The notes: generated from the sequence alone by a model not told the origin. 64,000 bases of DNA from Halioglobus maricola (GCF_009388985.1 NZ_CP036422.1:62001-126000); one strand, 5' to 3'; positions 1 to 9,819 are shown, counted from the first letter of the stretch. Program-made: numbers and translations.

Positions 1-1030
1 GTGTGAGCTCGGTGATCTTGCGGCCAACCGTGGTGATCACGCGCCAGCCGTAGGTTGCCAGGCCCACGACAATACCTGCGGCACCCACCAACAGGATCCA
101 CCAGGGCATGGCAGACTTGGCTGCGATTTCGCCGCCCGACTGAACGGTACTGGATATAGCTGCGAGAGGTCCGACGGCGTTGGCTACATCGTTGGAACCG
201 TGAGCGAATGCCATGGAGCAGGCGGTGAAGACCATCAGGATGGCGAACACGCGCTCGACGTTCCCGAAACGGTTTTCCTCGTCATGATCGTCCTTGATGT
301 TCTTGAGCAGCATCGCGCCGAAACCCGCGACCAGCAGGCCGACTACAACCGAGATGGGCAAGGCATTGGCGAATTTGCTGCCCAGGCCCAGGTCGAACTC
401 CAGGCCCACATGTTTGAGGCCCTTGAGCAGCGTGACCATGGAGATCATAAAGCCCACCATCCACATGTAGATGGGGATGAACTTTTTGGCCCGGTTGAAG
501 GGGTCGTCGGTGTCCAGGATGAGTTTTTTCACACTCATAAACAGGGCAAAGGACATTGTCCCTGCCAATACGGGCGAGACTACCCAGGAGGCAACGATGC
601 TGCCTACCTTGCCCCAGTGAATAGCTTCCATGGAAATACCGACGGAGGCAAAGCCGACGATCGCACCGACGATAGAGTGGGTCGTGGATACCGGCCAGCC
701 CTTGATGCTGGCGATCAACAGCCAGGTACCCGCTGCCAGCAGGGCCGACATCATGCCGTAGACCATTAGCTCAGGGTTGTCGGCCATGACCTCGGCATCG
801 ATGATGCCTTTGCGAATGGTAGAGGTTACCTCGCCACCGGCCAGATAGGCCCCCAGAAACTCGAAGACCATGGCGATCAGGATGGCCTGCTTGATGGTCA
901 GGGCGCGGGAACCCACCGATGTGCCCATGGCGTTGGCCACGTCATTGGCACCGATGCCCCAGGCCATGAAGAAGCCGAACAGGCAGGCCATAATCAGAAA
1001 GACACTGCCGTACTGAGCGATAATTTCCAT
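1..1030 (-). CDS. pit: Inorganic phosphate transporter, PiT family (C-terminal end cut off by window edge)
   Basis: Inner-membrane low-affinity phosphate permease, normally driven by protons or sodium. Translating the minus strand from the ATG at 1030 gives a very hydrophobic protein of 343 visible residues. It carries the duplicated PiT signature: GANDVANAMG near residues 27-36 and HGSNDVANAVGP near residue 275. The two copies, about 245 residues apart, are the inverted-repeat halves of the transporter. A hydrophilic loop (IKDDHDEENRFG) lies just before the second copy. The gene follows the DUF47 gene by 32 bases on the same strand, the usual pit-associated pair. The stop lies outside the window. 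Family is certain; the ion specificity is not visible. Confidence 0.93.
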   Translation of the reverse strand, partial: MEIIAQYGSVFLIMACLFGFFMAWGIGANDVANAMGTSVGSRALTIKQAILIAMVFEFLGAYLAGGEVTSTIRKGIIDAEVMADNPELMVYGMMSALLAAGTWLLIASIKGWPVSTTHSIVGAIVGFASVGISMEAIHWGKVGSIVASWVVSPVLAGTMSFALFMSVKKLILDTDDPFNRAKKFIPIYMWMVGFMISMVTLLKGLKHVGLEFDLGLGSKFANALPISVVVGLLVAGFGAMLLKNIKDDHDEENRFGNVERVFAILMVFTACSMAFAHGSNDVANAVGPLAAISSTVQSGGEIAAKSAMPWWILLVGAAGIVVGLATYGWRVITTVGRKITELT

Positions 1031-1062
1031 TGCGGTTTACCTAATCTATTATTTTGTGCGGA

Positions 1063-1743
1063 TTATTTGGCGAGCAGGATCTGCAGGCGGTCGCCTACCT
1101 TTTCAGCGATGTCTGCCAGTTCGCCAAGCAGGCCCATGGCGCGGTAGTAAAACATGACATCTACCGGGGCTAATTCGCTCTCCATTTTGTAGAGCTTACG
1201 GCGCAGGGAGAACTGTTGCTTGTCGGTTTTACGTTCCAGCTTGTCCAGTTCTTTCAGCATGGCCTCGACGCGCTTGACCTCGCGCCCCGAAAAGCCAACC
1301 TCAAGCAGTTCATCCAGTTCCTGAATAGCTTTCAGCGCGTGCTGGCAGCAGCATACGCTGGTGCTGGCAAGCTCTAAAACGGCGGGGAACAGTTTGTCTG
1401 GGAAGCGCAGGTCGCGGCCCATCACTACGCTCGCGAAATCTTGAGCGGTATTGGCGACCTGGTCCTGAATGCTGACCAGCTGTAACAGGTCGGAGCGGGG
1501 TACTGGCAGGAACAGGCTCTTGGGCAAATGACGCCGGACGTCGCGTTTGAGCTTGTCGGCGGCGCTTTCGTCCGCGCTGATTGCCTTGTGGATCTCTTTG
1601 GCCCGGCCCCAGTCCTCATCGGCCGTAGCCTGGAGTAATTCGGGGAGATGCTCGGCGGCTTCGGTCGCCACCTTCATGTGCAGCTGAATAGGGCCGATCG
1701 GTGATCGGCCAAAGAGACTGCCCAAAGGGTTTCGGCTGGCCAT
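1063..1743 (-). CDS. DUF47 / PhoU-like phosphate transport regulator (TIGR00153 family)
   Basis: 226-residue, charged, all-alpha protein with no signal peptide or membrane segment. It matches the DUF47 family, distant PhoU relatives found next to PiT transporters and thought to modulate them. Typical family features are the N-terminal MASRNPLGSLFGRSPIGPIQ stretch, a central SIQDQVANTAQDFA helix and a basic C-terminal helix pair containing KLERKTDKQQ. The ATG at 1743 has a GGAG Shine-Dalgarno about 9 bases upstream. It is first in a two-gene operon with the phosphate permease and has a good sigma-70-like promoter just upstream. The exact molecular role of the family is poorly known. Confidence 0.88.
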   Translation of the reverse strand: MASRNPLGSLFGRSPIGPIQLHMKVATEAAEHLPELLQATADEDWGRAKEIHKAISADESAADKLKRDVRRHLPKSLFLPVPRSDLLQLVSIQDQVANTAQDFASVVMGRDLRFPDKLFPAVLELASTSVCCCQHALKAIQELDELLEVGFSGREVKRVEAMLKELDKLERKTDKQQFSLRRKLYKMESELAPVDVMFYYRAMGLLGELADIAEKVGDRLQILLAK

Positions 1744-1783
1744 ATTTTGACTCCGTAGCGCGGGGGGTGTCTATTTTTTCGGC

Positions 1784-1812
1784 AGTATAGGAGGAACAAG
1801 AGAGCTTGTCAT
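1784..1812 (-). promoter_or_regulatory. Predicted sigma-70 promoter of the DUF47-pit operon
   Basis: On the minus strand ATGACA (1812-1807, five of six matches to TTGACA) is followed after exactly 17 bases by TATACT (1789-1784, five of six to TATAAT). It is placed 40 bases upstream of the DUF47 start codon. No clear Pho box was recognised, so constitutive expression is possible. Prediction from sequence only. Confidence 0.5.
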
Positions 1813-1962
1813 AAAAAGTTCATATTTCTCTGGCGAGGGCCCGCACAGCTGGATCCGGCGACCCCCAACAGGGGTCCCTGTGCTAGCATACCGGGCAGTC
1901 GATAATTGCTTCCGGAAGAGCGAATTGCTTCACTCCGGTTACGCCCAAGGGAACACGAAACT

Positions 1963-3738
1963 ATGGCCATGGACAACGGAGGATTGTTTGCCGAGCAGCG
2001 CCTGAATCTCACCACGCTGGCCCAGGATTTATGCCGGGAAGGCCGCCTCGCCGATGCCGATCTCAAGCGCGTCGCGAGCAATGCCCTGGTTAAGGTGCAT
2101 CCGCTTATCTACCTGGCCGACCAGAAGCTAACCGATGCGGCTAATCCGGAACGCTCACTTGATATGGATGCGCTCTTGGCCTTTCTTGCCACTCGCACCG
2201 GGCAGGCTGTTTACGATATCGATCCCCTGAAAATCAATGTTGGCGAAATAGCCGATGTCATGTCGCAGGCCTTTGCTGAGCGCCACCGCATATTGGCGGT
2301 AGAGGTCAATGACGACGAGGTGGTCATCGCCTCTGCCGAACCCTGGATCAAAGCCTGGGAAGGGAATCTGGAACATGTGTTGCGCAAGCCCATTCGTCGT
2401 GTCCTGGCTGACCCGAGGGCGATCGCTCGGCACACCGTAGAGTTCTACAACATGGCTGGCTCAGTGCGCAGTGCAAAGAAAACGGATCGCTCTGAAAATC
2501 GCGCCATCACTACCAATCTTGAACAAATGCTGGAACTGGGCTCGATGAAAGAGCCTGATGCTAACGATCAGCATATCGTCAACGTGGTTGACTGGCTGCT
2601 GCAGTATGCGTTCGAGCAGCGCGCCAGTGATATTCATATTGAGCCGCGTCGGGAGCAGGGTGACGTTCGCTTCCGCATCGATGGGGTGTTGCACAACGTC
2701 TACGATTTGCCGCATCAGGTCTGTGCCGCGGTGACCAGCCGGATCAAGATACTCGGTCGTATGGATGTTGCTGAAAAGCGTCGTCCCCAGGATGGCCGGC
2801 TCAAAACTCGCTCGCCTGAAGGCAATGAAGTGGAGCTGCGTCTGGCGACGCTTCCAACCGCATTCGGTGAAAAATTGGTGATGCGGATTTTTGATCCGGA
2901 TGTGTTGCAGAAAAGTTTCGAGCAGCTCGGTCTGGCCGAGGATGACCTGGCGCGCTGGCACCATATGACTGATTCGGGCAACGGGATTGTATTGGTTACA
3001 GGGCCCACAGGGTCGGGCAAGACGACCACACTCTACTCAACGCTTCGTCAGCTCGCCACCAGCGAGGTGAATGTCTGCACGATTGAAGACCCTATCGAGA
3101 TGGTTGAAGACGCCTTTAACCAGATGCAGGTAAACCACGGTATTGATCTGGATTTCTCCTCCGGTGTGCGCGCGCTGATGCGGCAGGACCCCGACATCAT
3201 CATGGTCGGTGAGATCCGCGATCTGGAGACAGCAAATATGGCAGTGCAAGCTGCGCTTACAGGCCACCTGGTGCTCTCGACACTGCATACCAATGATTCA
3301 CCCAGCTCGATTTCGCGGCTGCTGGAATTGGGCGTGCCCGCCTATCTGGTCAAGGCCACGGTCAGGGGCATCATGTCTCAACGGTTAGTGCGAATTTTAT
3401 GCCCCACCTGCAAAACCATGGAACCGCTGGACCCGGATGCCTGGCGTGAGCTCACAAGCCCGTGGTCGGTTGAGCCACCGGAGCAGGTCGCACGTCCCGT
3501 TGGATGCAAAGCCTGTCGCGACACCGGTTATATTGGGCGCAAGGGCATTTACGAAGTACTGGTGAACACACCGAGGGTGCAGGAACAGATTCACTCGCAA
3601 TTGGAGACGGTCAATATTCGCAAAAGCGCCATGGAAGAGGGTATGCGAACACTGCGCCTCTCGGGTGCTACCCGCGTTGCCCGTGGCGAGACGACAATTG
3701 AAGAAGTCATGCGGGTCGCCCCTGTATTGGACGCCTGA
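1963..3738 (+). CDS. GspE/PulE/PilB-type secretion ATPase, orphan
   Basis: Cytoplasmic hexameric ATPase of the type II secretion / type IV pilus family. The Walker A GPTGSGKTTTL lies near residues 347-357. The Walker B region (RQDPDIIMVGEIRD) is near 406-419, with the Asp and His boxes around them. A zinc-binding four-cysteine element (C480/C483 and C515/C518) marks GspE/PilB-like members rather than retraction ATPases such as PilT. The first 150 or so residues form the variable N-terminal domain. I chose the ATG at 1963, 591 codons, because AAGGGA lies 11 bases upstream; an in-frame TTG at 1906 would add 19 residues but has no ribosome site. No secretin, pseudopilin or GspF-like gene is nearby, so its machine is unknown. 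glnE follows after 15 bases. Confidence 0.88.
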   Translation: MAMDNGGLFAEQRLNLTTLAQDLCREGRLADADLKRVASNALVKVHPLIYLADQKLTDAANPERSLDMDALLAFLATRTGQAVYDIDPLKINVGEIADVMSQAFAERHRILAVEVNDDEVVIASAEPWIKAWEGNLEHVLRKPIRRVLADPRAIARHTVEFYNMAGSVRSAKKTDRSENRAITTNLEQMLELGSMKEPDANDQHIVNVVDWLLQYAFEQRASDIHIEPRREQGDVRFRIDGVLHNVYDLPHQVCAAVTSRIKILGRMDVAEKRRPQDGRLKTRSPEGNEVELRLATLPTAFGEKLVMRIFDPDVLQKSFEQLGLAEDDLARWHHMTDSGNGIVLVTGPTGSGKTTTLYSTLRQLATSEVNVCTIEDPIEMVEDAFNQMQVNHGIDLDFSSGVRALMRQDPDIIMVGEIRDLETANMAVQAALTGHLVLSTLHTNDSPSSISRLLELGVPAYLVKATVRGIMSQRLVRILCPTCKTMEPLDPDAWRELTSPWSVEPPEQVARPVGCKACRDTGYIGRKGIYEVLVNTPRVQEQIHSQLETVNIRKSAMEEGMRTLRLSGATRVARGETTIEEVMRVAPVLDA

Positions 3739-3753
3739 TCTGAACGGGATCTT

Positions 3754-6630
3754 ATGAAACTTAGCAATTTGCCCGAAGTACTGGCAAGACAAGCGGAAAA
3801 GGCCTGGGAGCTGATTCTGGACCGGGCGGATGAGACGACCGCCAGCGGTCTGCGTGAATATGCAATGATTGGCGAGCTGGCCGATCAGTTGCCGAGGGTC
3901 CTGGCATGCAGCCCCTTTGTTGCCGATCTCTCACGGCGCAAACCGGCCCTGCTACTCGCGCTGCTGGATTCTCAATTCCTTGCGCGAAGCTTGCCTGAAG
4001 ACTCCTTTCGAGAGGAGCTCAGCGCGAACCTGACAGGAGAGGCGGAGCTGGGCCCGGCGCTGCGACTTTATCGTCAGCGCCATATGCTGCGCATCGTCTG
4101 GCGCGATTTCAGTAGAACTGCGGACACCCTGGAAACGGTGCGCGATACTTCGCTGCTTGCCGAGGCCTGTATTGCCGAGGCCCTGGTTCACACTCAGGCG
4201 GCGCTTGAGCAGCGTTTCGGCAAACCGATAGGCCGCACCAGTGGCGAACACCAGACCATGATTGTTCTGGCCATGGGCAAGCTCGGTGCGCGTGAACTAA
4301 ATGTTTCTTCCGACATCGATCTCATATTTGCCTTTCCCGAAGCTGGCGTTACAGATGGAGAGACGCGAAACCTCAGTAACGAAGAGTTTTTCATAAAGGT
4401 GGGTCAGGCGGTGATTACTGCGCTGGATCAGACCACCCCGGAAGGCTTTGTATTCAGGGTAGACATGCGCCTGAGGCCTTATGGTGACAGCGGAGCCCTG
4501 GTTCATAACTTTAATGCCCTGGAGGAGTACTACCAGGATCAGGGGCGAGATTGGGAGCGTTACGCCTTGATTAAGGCCCGCCCGGTTACCGGCGATCCGG
4601 CGCGTGCAGATGAATTGATGAAGGCACTGCGGCCATTTGTTTTCAGACGCTACATCGACTTCGGTGTGATCGAGAGTTTGCGCAGCATGAAGCAGATGAT
4701 CAGTGCCGAGGTGCGCCGACGGGGCTTGCAGGGCAATGTAAAACTCGGGCACGGCGGTATTCGTGAAGTAGAGTTTATCGCGCAGTGTTTTCAGTTGATT
4801 CGCGGCGGCCGCGATCTGGCACTGCAACAGCGGGAGTTGCTGATCGTATTGCAGGAGTGCGTGGAGTTGGGGTGCTTGCCCGCTGAAGCAGTGGAGGAGT
4901 TGCGCACCGCCTACCTGTTCCTCCGCGACAGCGAGCACGCGATACAGGGATATCAGGACAAGCAGACCCAGGAGCTTCCAGGCGACGAGATGGCACGCAT
5001 TGCCATGGCAGAAATCATGGGTTTCGAGCGCTGGGAAACTTATCTTCAGGCACTGGACGAGCAGCGCGCGACCGTGTCGCGCCATTTTAACGCCCTGATT
5101 GCCGTTCCCGAGGATGAACAGCCTTCGACCGAATCCGATGATGGTCTCTGGGGAGAAGATCTCAACGAAGCCGCGCTGGCCGAGCTTGGCTACCGCCAGC
5201 TCGACGCTACGCTGGGTGCCCTGGGCGAATTCTGGTCGTCCAAGCGAGTCAGTGCCGCACAGGCGGAAGGGCGCGAGCGCCTCGATGTGTTCATGCCCCA
5301 GTTGATACGTTGCTGTGCGGATACCGACGATCCAGATCTGGCGCTTACGCGCGTGTTGCCGTTGGTGGTATCCGTGGTGCGGCGGTCGGCCTATCTGGCG
5401 CTGCTACTGGAAAACCCGCCGGCATTACGAGAGTTGGCGGTCCTCTGTGGAGCGAGCCCCTGGATCGCAGAGCAAATGGCGAAGCAGCCTGTGCTGCTGG
5501 ATGAGTTCCTCGATCGCGCCAGTCTTTACAACGCACCCGATAAGGACGAACTGCAGAACCAGTTGCAGCAGCAGGTGGCGCGTCTGAACGCCGATGATCT
5601 TGAAGCGCAGATGAATGCACTGCGCTATTTCAAGGCCGCCCAGGTGTTGCGCGTTGCCGCGAGTGAGTTGTCTGGCAGGCTGCCGGTGATGAAGGTGAGC
5701 GACAACCTGACCTGGATAGCCGAGGTGATTCTCGAGCATGTGATTGCGGTTGCCTGGGCTGACTTGAGCCACAAGTACGGTGAGCCGAAGCGGGAGAGTG
5801 ATGGCTACGGTTTCGCTATCTACGGCTACGGTAAGTTGGGTGGACTGGAGCTTGGTTACGGATCTGATCTCGACCTCGTATTCGTCTGTGACGCGGCTCG
5901 CCAGGGCAGTACCAGTGGTGAACGCAACATTGACAATGCGGTGTTCTACACACGTCTTGGCCAGCGAATTATTCATATTCTGGAGACGCGTATGTCGCTG
6001 GGACAGCTCTACGAGGTGGATATGCGCCTGCGCCCGGACGGCAATTCAGGCTCGCTGGTCCCGAGCGTGGATGCCTTTGCCAAATATCAGAAGAACAGTG
6101 CGTGGACCTGGGAGCACCAGGCCCTGGTGCGGGCGCGATTTGTTGCCGGTGACCCGGAGGCGGCAGCCAAAGTGGATATGGTCCGGCGGGAAATCCTGTG
6201 TTTGCCGCGCGATGCCGCGGAGCTGGGGGTGGAGGTGGTGAAGATGCGACGCAAAATGCGCGACCATTTGCTGCCCTCTGAACTCGAAGGTGAATTTCAC
6301 CTTAAGCAGGGAAGCGGCGGGATAGTCGATATTGAGTTTATGGTTCAGTACGCGGTGTTGGCATGGGCTGCTCAGCATCCGGATCTCGCTACCTGGCCGG
6401 ACAATGTGCGCATACTCGAGGTCCTGGGTCGGGAAGGCTTGTTTAGCAGTGAAGACAGCGCGGCGTTGACCGAAGCCTATCTGCAGTATCGCGGCCGTTC
6501 TCATCAGCTGGCCCTGCAGCAGCGCCCCGGCGTAACAGGGGCGGCCTATTTTCATGAGCAGCGGCAGCGGGTAGAGCGTCGTTGGCAAACGCTTTTTGGC
6601 GAGCTTCCTGACGCAGGAGGGGACGCGTGA
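3754..6630 (+). CDS. glnE: Bifunctional glutamine synthetase adenylyltransferase / adenylyl-removing enzyme
   Basis: Adds AMP to, and removes it from, glutamine synthetase, setting its activity by nitrogen status under control of GlnB (PII). The 958-residue length is normal for GlnE. Both nucleotidyltransferase domains are intact. The N-terminal removase site has SSDID with D187 and D189, followed by MRLRPYGDSGALV; the C-terminal transferase site has GSDLD with D705 and D707, followed by MRLRPDGNSGSLV. Each is followed by its helical domain (GGIREVEFI and GGIVDIEFM). It overlaps waaF by four bases (GTGA), placing nitrogen control at the head of an LPS operon, as in Pseudomonas. Confidence 0.97.
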   Translation: MKLSNLPEVLARQAEKAWELILDRADETTASGLREYAMIGELADQLPRVLACSPFVADLSRRKPALLLALLDSQFLARSLPEDSFREELSANLTGEAELGPALRLYRQRHMLRIVWRDFSRTADTLETVRDTSLLAEACIAEALVHTQAALEQRFGKPIGRTSGEHQTMIVLAMGKLGARELNVSSDIDLIFAFPEAGVTDGETRNLSNEEFFIKVGQAVITALDQTTPEGFVFRVDMRLRPYGDSGALVHNFNALEEYYQDQGRDWERYALIKARPVTGDPARADELMKALRPFVFRRYIDFGVIESLRSMKQMISAEVRRRGLQGNVKLGHGGIREVEFIAQCFQLIRGGRDLALQQRELLIVLQECVELGCLPAEAVEELRTAYLFLRDSEHAIQGYQDKQTQELPGDEMARIAMAEIMGFERWETYLQALDEQRATVSRHFNALIAVPEDEQPSTESDDGLWGEDLNEAALAELGYRQLDATLGALGEFWSSKRVSAAQAEGRERLDVFMPQLIRCCADTDDPDLALTRVLPLVVSVVRRSAYLALLLENPPALRELAVLCGASPWIAEQMAKQPVLLDEFLDRASLYNAPDKDELQNQLQQQVARLNADDLEAQMNALRYFKAAQVLRVAASELSGRLPVMKVSDNLTWIAEVILEHVIAVAWADLSHKYGEPKRESDGYGFAIYGYGKLGGLELGYGSDLDLVFVCDAARQGSTSGERNIDNAVFYTRLGQRIIHILETRMSLGQLYEVDMRLRPDGNSGSLVPSVDAFAKYQKNSAWTWEHQALVRARFVAGDPEAAAKVDMVRREILCLPRDAAELGVEVVKMRRKMRDHLLPSELEGEFHLKQGSGGIVDIEFMVQYAVLAWAAQHPDLATWPDNVRILEVLGREGLFSSEDSAALTEAYLQYRGRSHQLALQQRPGVTGAAYFHEQRQRVERRWQTLFGELPDAGGDA

Positions 6631-7676
6631 GTCGTGGAGAAAAAATACTGGTTGTCGGTCCATCCTGGGTAGGTGACATGGTCATGTCTCAGGTGCTCTA
6701 CCGAGTGCTTGTTGATAACCGCCCAGACGTGGTGATTGATGTCCTTGCGCCGGGCTGGAGTGAGCCCATCATCGCGCGTATGCCCGAAGTGCGCCGTGCA
6801 ATAAACCTGCCGCTGGGCCACGGTGAGCTTGGGCTGGGTCGGCGCCGGGCACTTGGGCATGACTTGCGCAAAGAGCATTACGATCAGGCAATTCTGCTGC
6901 CGAATTCTCTCAAGTCAGCACTGGTACCATTCTTCGCAGGCATTGAGCGGCGCACCGGTTGGCGAGGGGAGTGGCGTTATGGATTGCTCAATGACCTCAG
7001 AATACTTGATCAGGAAGCGCTGCCGTTGATGGTGCAGCAATTCGCGGCCCTTGGCTTTGATGCCACAGCGCAGTTGCCGGTGCAGTTGCCGGCTCCCCGA
7101 TTACAAGTCGATGGCGCACAGGCGGCCGCCTGCCGCAGCAAATTTGGCCTGGTGGACGACAGCCCGATTCTGGCGCTCTGCCCGGGTGCAGAATTCGGCG
7201 GAGCGAAACGCTGGCCGGCTCCCTACTATGCGGAACTTGCCCAGGACTATTTGCAGCGCGGGTGGCAGGTGGTGTTGTTTGGGTCGATCAAAGACCAGGA
7301 TGTGACGGGTGAGATTGCAGCAGCCTGTGATGGTCAGGCGCGCGGTTCTGCTTGTATTGATTTAGCGGGGCGCACGGCGCTCGCTGAAGCGGTGGACATG
7401 TTGTCGCTGGCCGATGCGGTTGTGAGTAACGATTCCGGACTGATGCATATCGCAGCGGCGTTAGGCCGGCCGCTTGTCGTGGTCTACGGCGCGACTTCTC
7501 CCGGCTTTACTCCGCCGTTGAACGATAATAGTGCTACGTTGGTCAGCACGATTGATTGCGCTCCCTGCTTCCAGCGCGAGTGCCCGCTCGGGCATCACCG
7601 GTGTATGCGCGATACGCCTGCGTCTGATGTTGCTGGTAAACTTGACGCTCTTTTAGCAGAGCCTGTTACTGCCTGA
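6627..7676 (+). CDS. waaF: LPS ADP-heptose:LPS heptosyltransferase II
   Basis: GT9 glycosyltransferase that adds the second L-glycero-D-manno-heptose to the LPS inner core on the cytoplasmic face of the inner membrane. The 349-residue protein begins EKILVVGPSWVGDMVMSQ, the usual N-terminal loop of the family. It has the nucleotide-sugar region LCPGAEFGGAKRWP and the SNDSGLMHIAAALGRP motif, where the acidic residue and His are conserved. A cysteine-rich tail (CAPCFQRECPLGHHRC) near residues 311-327 is typical of WaaF and absent from WaaC. The GTG start overlaps the glnE stop by four bases and its own stop overlaps the waaC start, so the chain is translationally coupled. Confidence 0.95.
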   Translation: MSRGEKILVVGPSWVGDMVMSQVLYRVLVDNRPDVVIDVLAPGWSEPIIARMPEVRRAINLPLGHGELGLGRRRALGHDLRKEHYDQAILLPNSLKSALVPFFAGIERRTGWRGEWRYGLLNDLRILDQEALPLMVQQFAALGFDATAQLPVQLPAPRLQVDGAQAAACRSKFGLVDDSPILALCPGAEFGGAKRWPAPYYAELAQDYLQRGWQVVLFGSIKDQDVTGEIAAACDGQARGSACIDLAGRTALAEAVDMLSLADAVVSNDSGLMHIAAALGRPLVVVYGATSPGFTPPLNDNSATLVSTIDCAPCFQRECPLGHHRCMRDTPASDVAGKLDALLAEPVTA

Positions 7677-8671
7677 TGCGCGTTCTAATAGTCAAAATGT
7701 CTTCACTTGGCGATGTGATTCACACCTTGCCCGCCGTCACGGATGCCGCGCAGGCATTGCCAGGCATAACTTTTGACTGGGTAGTCGAGGAGGCTTTCGC
7801 CGAAATACCGGCGTGGCATCCGGCAGTGGACAGGGTGATTCCAATTGCCTTGCGCCGCTGGCGCAAACATCCGGTACGCAATTTTTCCGGCTCCGCGTGG
7901 CGCGAATTCCGCCAGGTGCTCAAGGGGAAACACTACGATCTAGTAATAGATGCACAGGGTTTGCTTAAAAGCGCCCTGGTGGCCCGTCTGCTCAAGACGC
8001 CCATCGCTGGTCTGGACAAACACAGCGCGCGGGAGGGGATTGCCGCTTCTGCCTACCAACATAAATTCGCCGTACCGCGCGAAATGCACGCGGTAGAGCG
8101 CACGCGCCAGCTCTTCGCCGATGCCCTGGGTTATACCCTCGATGGTGCTCGCGGGAACTATGGCGTGAGGGCCAATCTGGCGCGGCATAAGGAGAAGCGC
8201 TCACGCGGCGTGATGTTTTTCCACGGCACCGCGCGCGCGGAAAAGCTCTGGCCGGTAGAGCATTGGGCGGAGTTGCTGCGGTTGGCAGACCAGGCTGATT
8301 ATCCGGTTTGGCTGCCCTGGGGTAGTGACGAGGAGAAGGCTCGAGCCGGGCAGATTGTCGGCATGGCAGGGGCGGGACGCGTGTTGCCGCGACTGGATCT
8401 ACTGGGCCTGGCAAGTATGTTACTGGAAGTCGATGGTGCTGTAGCCGTCGATACCGGCCTTGGCCATCTGGCGGCAGCGCTCGATGTTCCCACGGTTTCA
8501 CTCTATGGTCCCACAGATACCGCATTGATCGGAGCCTATGGCGAAAATCAGGTCCATATTCAATCGCCGATAGGCCCTGAAGATACCGATGACCCGAAAG
8601 CAATGATGCACGCGATTCCCGCGGCCGATGTCTGGGCCCGCTTGCAGGCGGTCCTGCCGCAGGAGGCTTAG
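7676..8671 (+). CDS. waaC: LPS heptosyltransferase I
   Basis: GT9 enzyme that transfers the first heptose from ADP-heptose onto Kdo2-lipid A. It has 331 residues. The N-terminus MRVLIVKMSSLGDVIHTLPA is characteristic of WaaC, with the SSLGD loop near residues 9-13. The donor-binding region is MFFHGTARAEKLWP, and VAVDTGLGHLAAAL holds the conserved D and H. The ATG shares one base with the waaF stop (TGATG). Together with waaF and hldE (21972) it completes heptose activation and transfer for the inner core in this window. Confidence 0.95.
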   Translation: MRVLIVKMSSLGDVIHTLPAVTDAAQALPGITFDWVVEEAFAEIPAWHPAVDRVIPIALRRWRKHPVRNFSGSAWREFRQVLKGKHYDLVIDAQGLLKSALVARLLKTPIAGLDKHSAREGIAASAYQHKFAVPREMHAVERTRQLFADALGYTLDGARGNYGVRANLARHKEKRSRGVMFFHGTARAEKLWPVEHWAELLRLADQADYPVWLPWGSDEEKARAGQIVGMAGAGRVLPRLDLLGLASMLLEVDGAVAVDTGLGHLAAALDVPTVSLYGPTDTALIGAYGENQVHIQSPIGPEDTDDPKAMMHAIPAADVWARLQAVLPQEA

Positions 8672-8673
8672 CC

Positions 8674-9819
8674 GTGCAACTCGCTTTCCTGCTCTATAAG
8701 TACTTCCCCTACGGGGGTATGCAGCGCGACTTTCGCCGGTTTGTCGAGGAGAGCCAGGCGCGGGGGCATCACTGCAGAATCTACTACATCAGCTGGCAGG
8801 GCGACGCTATTTCCGGCGCAGAGTTGCGCCACGTGCCGGTAAAGGCACGTACCCACCATCGGCGCAATGAAAAATTTCTGGAGTGGGTCGAGAGCGATCT
8901 CGCGCGCGACCCGGTTGACGGTGTGGTGGGCTTCAACAAAATGCCGGGCCTGGATGTGTACTACGCTGCCGACTCCTGTTATCTCGACAAGGCTCTCAAC
9001 GAGCGCGGCTCTCTGTATCGCAGGGGAGGGCGCTTCCGGCATTTTTCAGCTTTTGAAGAAGCAGTATTCGGGCCTGCCAGTAAAACTGAAATTCTGCTGA
9101 TCTCCGAGACCGAAAAGGCGAAGTTTGTTGAGCACTACGCAACAGATGAGGCGCGTATGCACATGCTGCCGCCGGGAATTTCCCCGGATCGTCGCGCGGG
9201 GCCCGATGCCCAACAGCGGCGGCGAGAGGCGCGAGCAAAACTGGGCGTGGAAACCGGCGAACACGTGCTGCTTTTCGTCGGTTCTGGATTTATCAAGAAG
9301 GGATTGGACCGCGCACTGCGGGCACTGGCCTACGTGCGTGAAGAGCAGCCCCACCAGAAGATACGTCTGCTGGTGGTCGGCCAGGACAAGGTTCGTCGTT
9401 TTAAGTGGCTGGCCCGTAAACTCAAGGTAGATGAGCAGGTGGAGTTTCTCGGGGGTCGCGACGATATTCCTGAGTTGTTGTTGGGCGCAGATACACTGAT
9501 TCATCCCGCTCTGGATGAGGCGGCGGGCATCGTATTGTTGGAGGCGTTGGTCGCCGGCCTGCCGGTGATTTGTACAGATGTGTGTGGCTACGCCCATCAT
9601 ATTGCGTCGGCCAAGGCTGGCATGGTCCTGCGTTCACCTTTTCGCCAGGAAGATCTCGATGCGGCAGTTCTGCGCTGCCTGGACGGCGTTTATCGTTCCC
9701 AGTGCCGCGAGACCGGCCTGGTCTACGCTGAGCTAACAGACCTGTATAGCATGCACAGTACGGGCGTCCGCCTGATCGAGGAAGCCATTGTGCGCAAGCG
9801 CGGTGAGGCCGATGCCTGA
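8674..9819 (+). CDS. waaG: LPS core alpha-glucosyltransferase, GT4
   Basis: GT-B fold GT4 enzyme of the WaaG group, which adds the first outer-core hexose to heptose II. The 381 residues start QLAFLLYKYFPYGGMQRDF, the usual WaaG N-terminus with its acceptor-side glycine loop. The donor site includes LLFVGSGFIKKGLDRAL with the basic residue, and the E-x7-E pair in the segment DEAAGIVLLEAL near residues 285-296. The GTG start is two bases after the waaC stop. The last bases overlap the waaP start (ATGCCTGA). Sugar specificity in this organism is inferred from position and family. Confidence 0.92.
   Translation: MQLAFLLYKYFPYGGMQRDFRRFVEESQARGHHCRIYYISWQGDAISGAELRHVPVKARTHHRRNEKFLEWVESDLARDPVDGVVGFNKMPGLDVYYAADSCYLDKALNERGSLYRRGGRFRHFSAFEEAVFGPASKTEILLISETEKAKFVEHYATDEARMHMLPPGISPDRRAGPDAQQRRREARAKLGVETGEHVLLFVGSGFIKKGLDRALRALAYVREEQPHQKIRLLVVGQDKVRRFKWLARKLKVDEQVEFLGGRDDIPELLLGADTLIHPALDEAAGIVLLEALVAGLPVICTDVCGYAHHIASAKAGMVLRSPFRQEDLDAAVLRCLDGVYRSQCRETGLVYAELTDLYSMHSTGVRLIEEAIVRKRGEADA

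Noticed and set aside
200..769. Long open frame on the plus strand opposite the phosphate transporter
   Set aside because: It is the antisense shadow of pit. The composition (His, Asp and Gln rich) and lack of any motif are typical of shadow frames.
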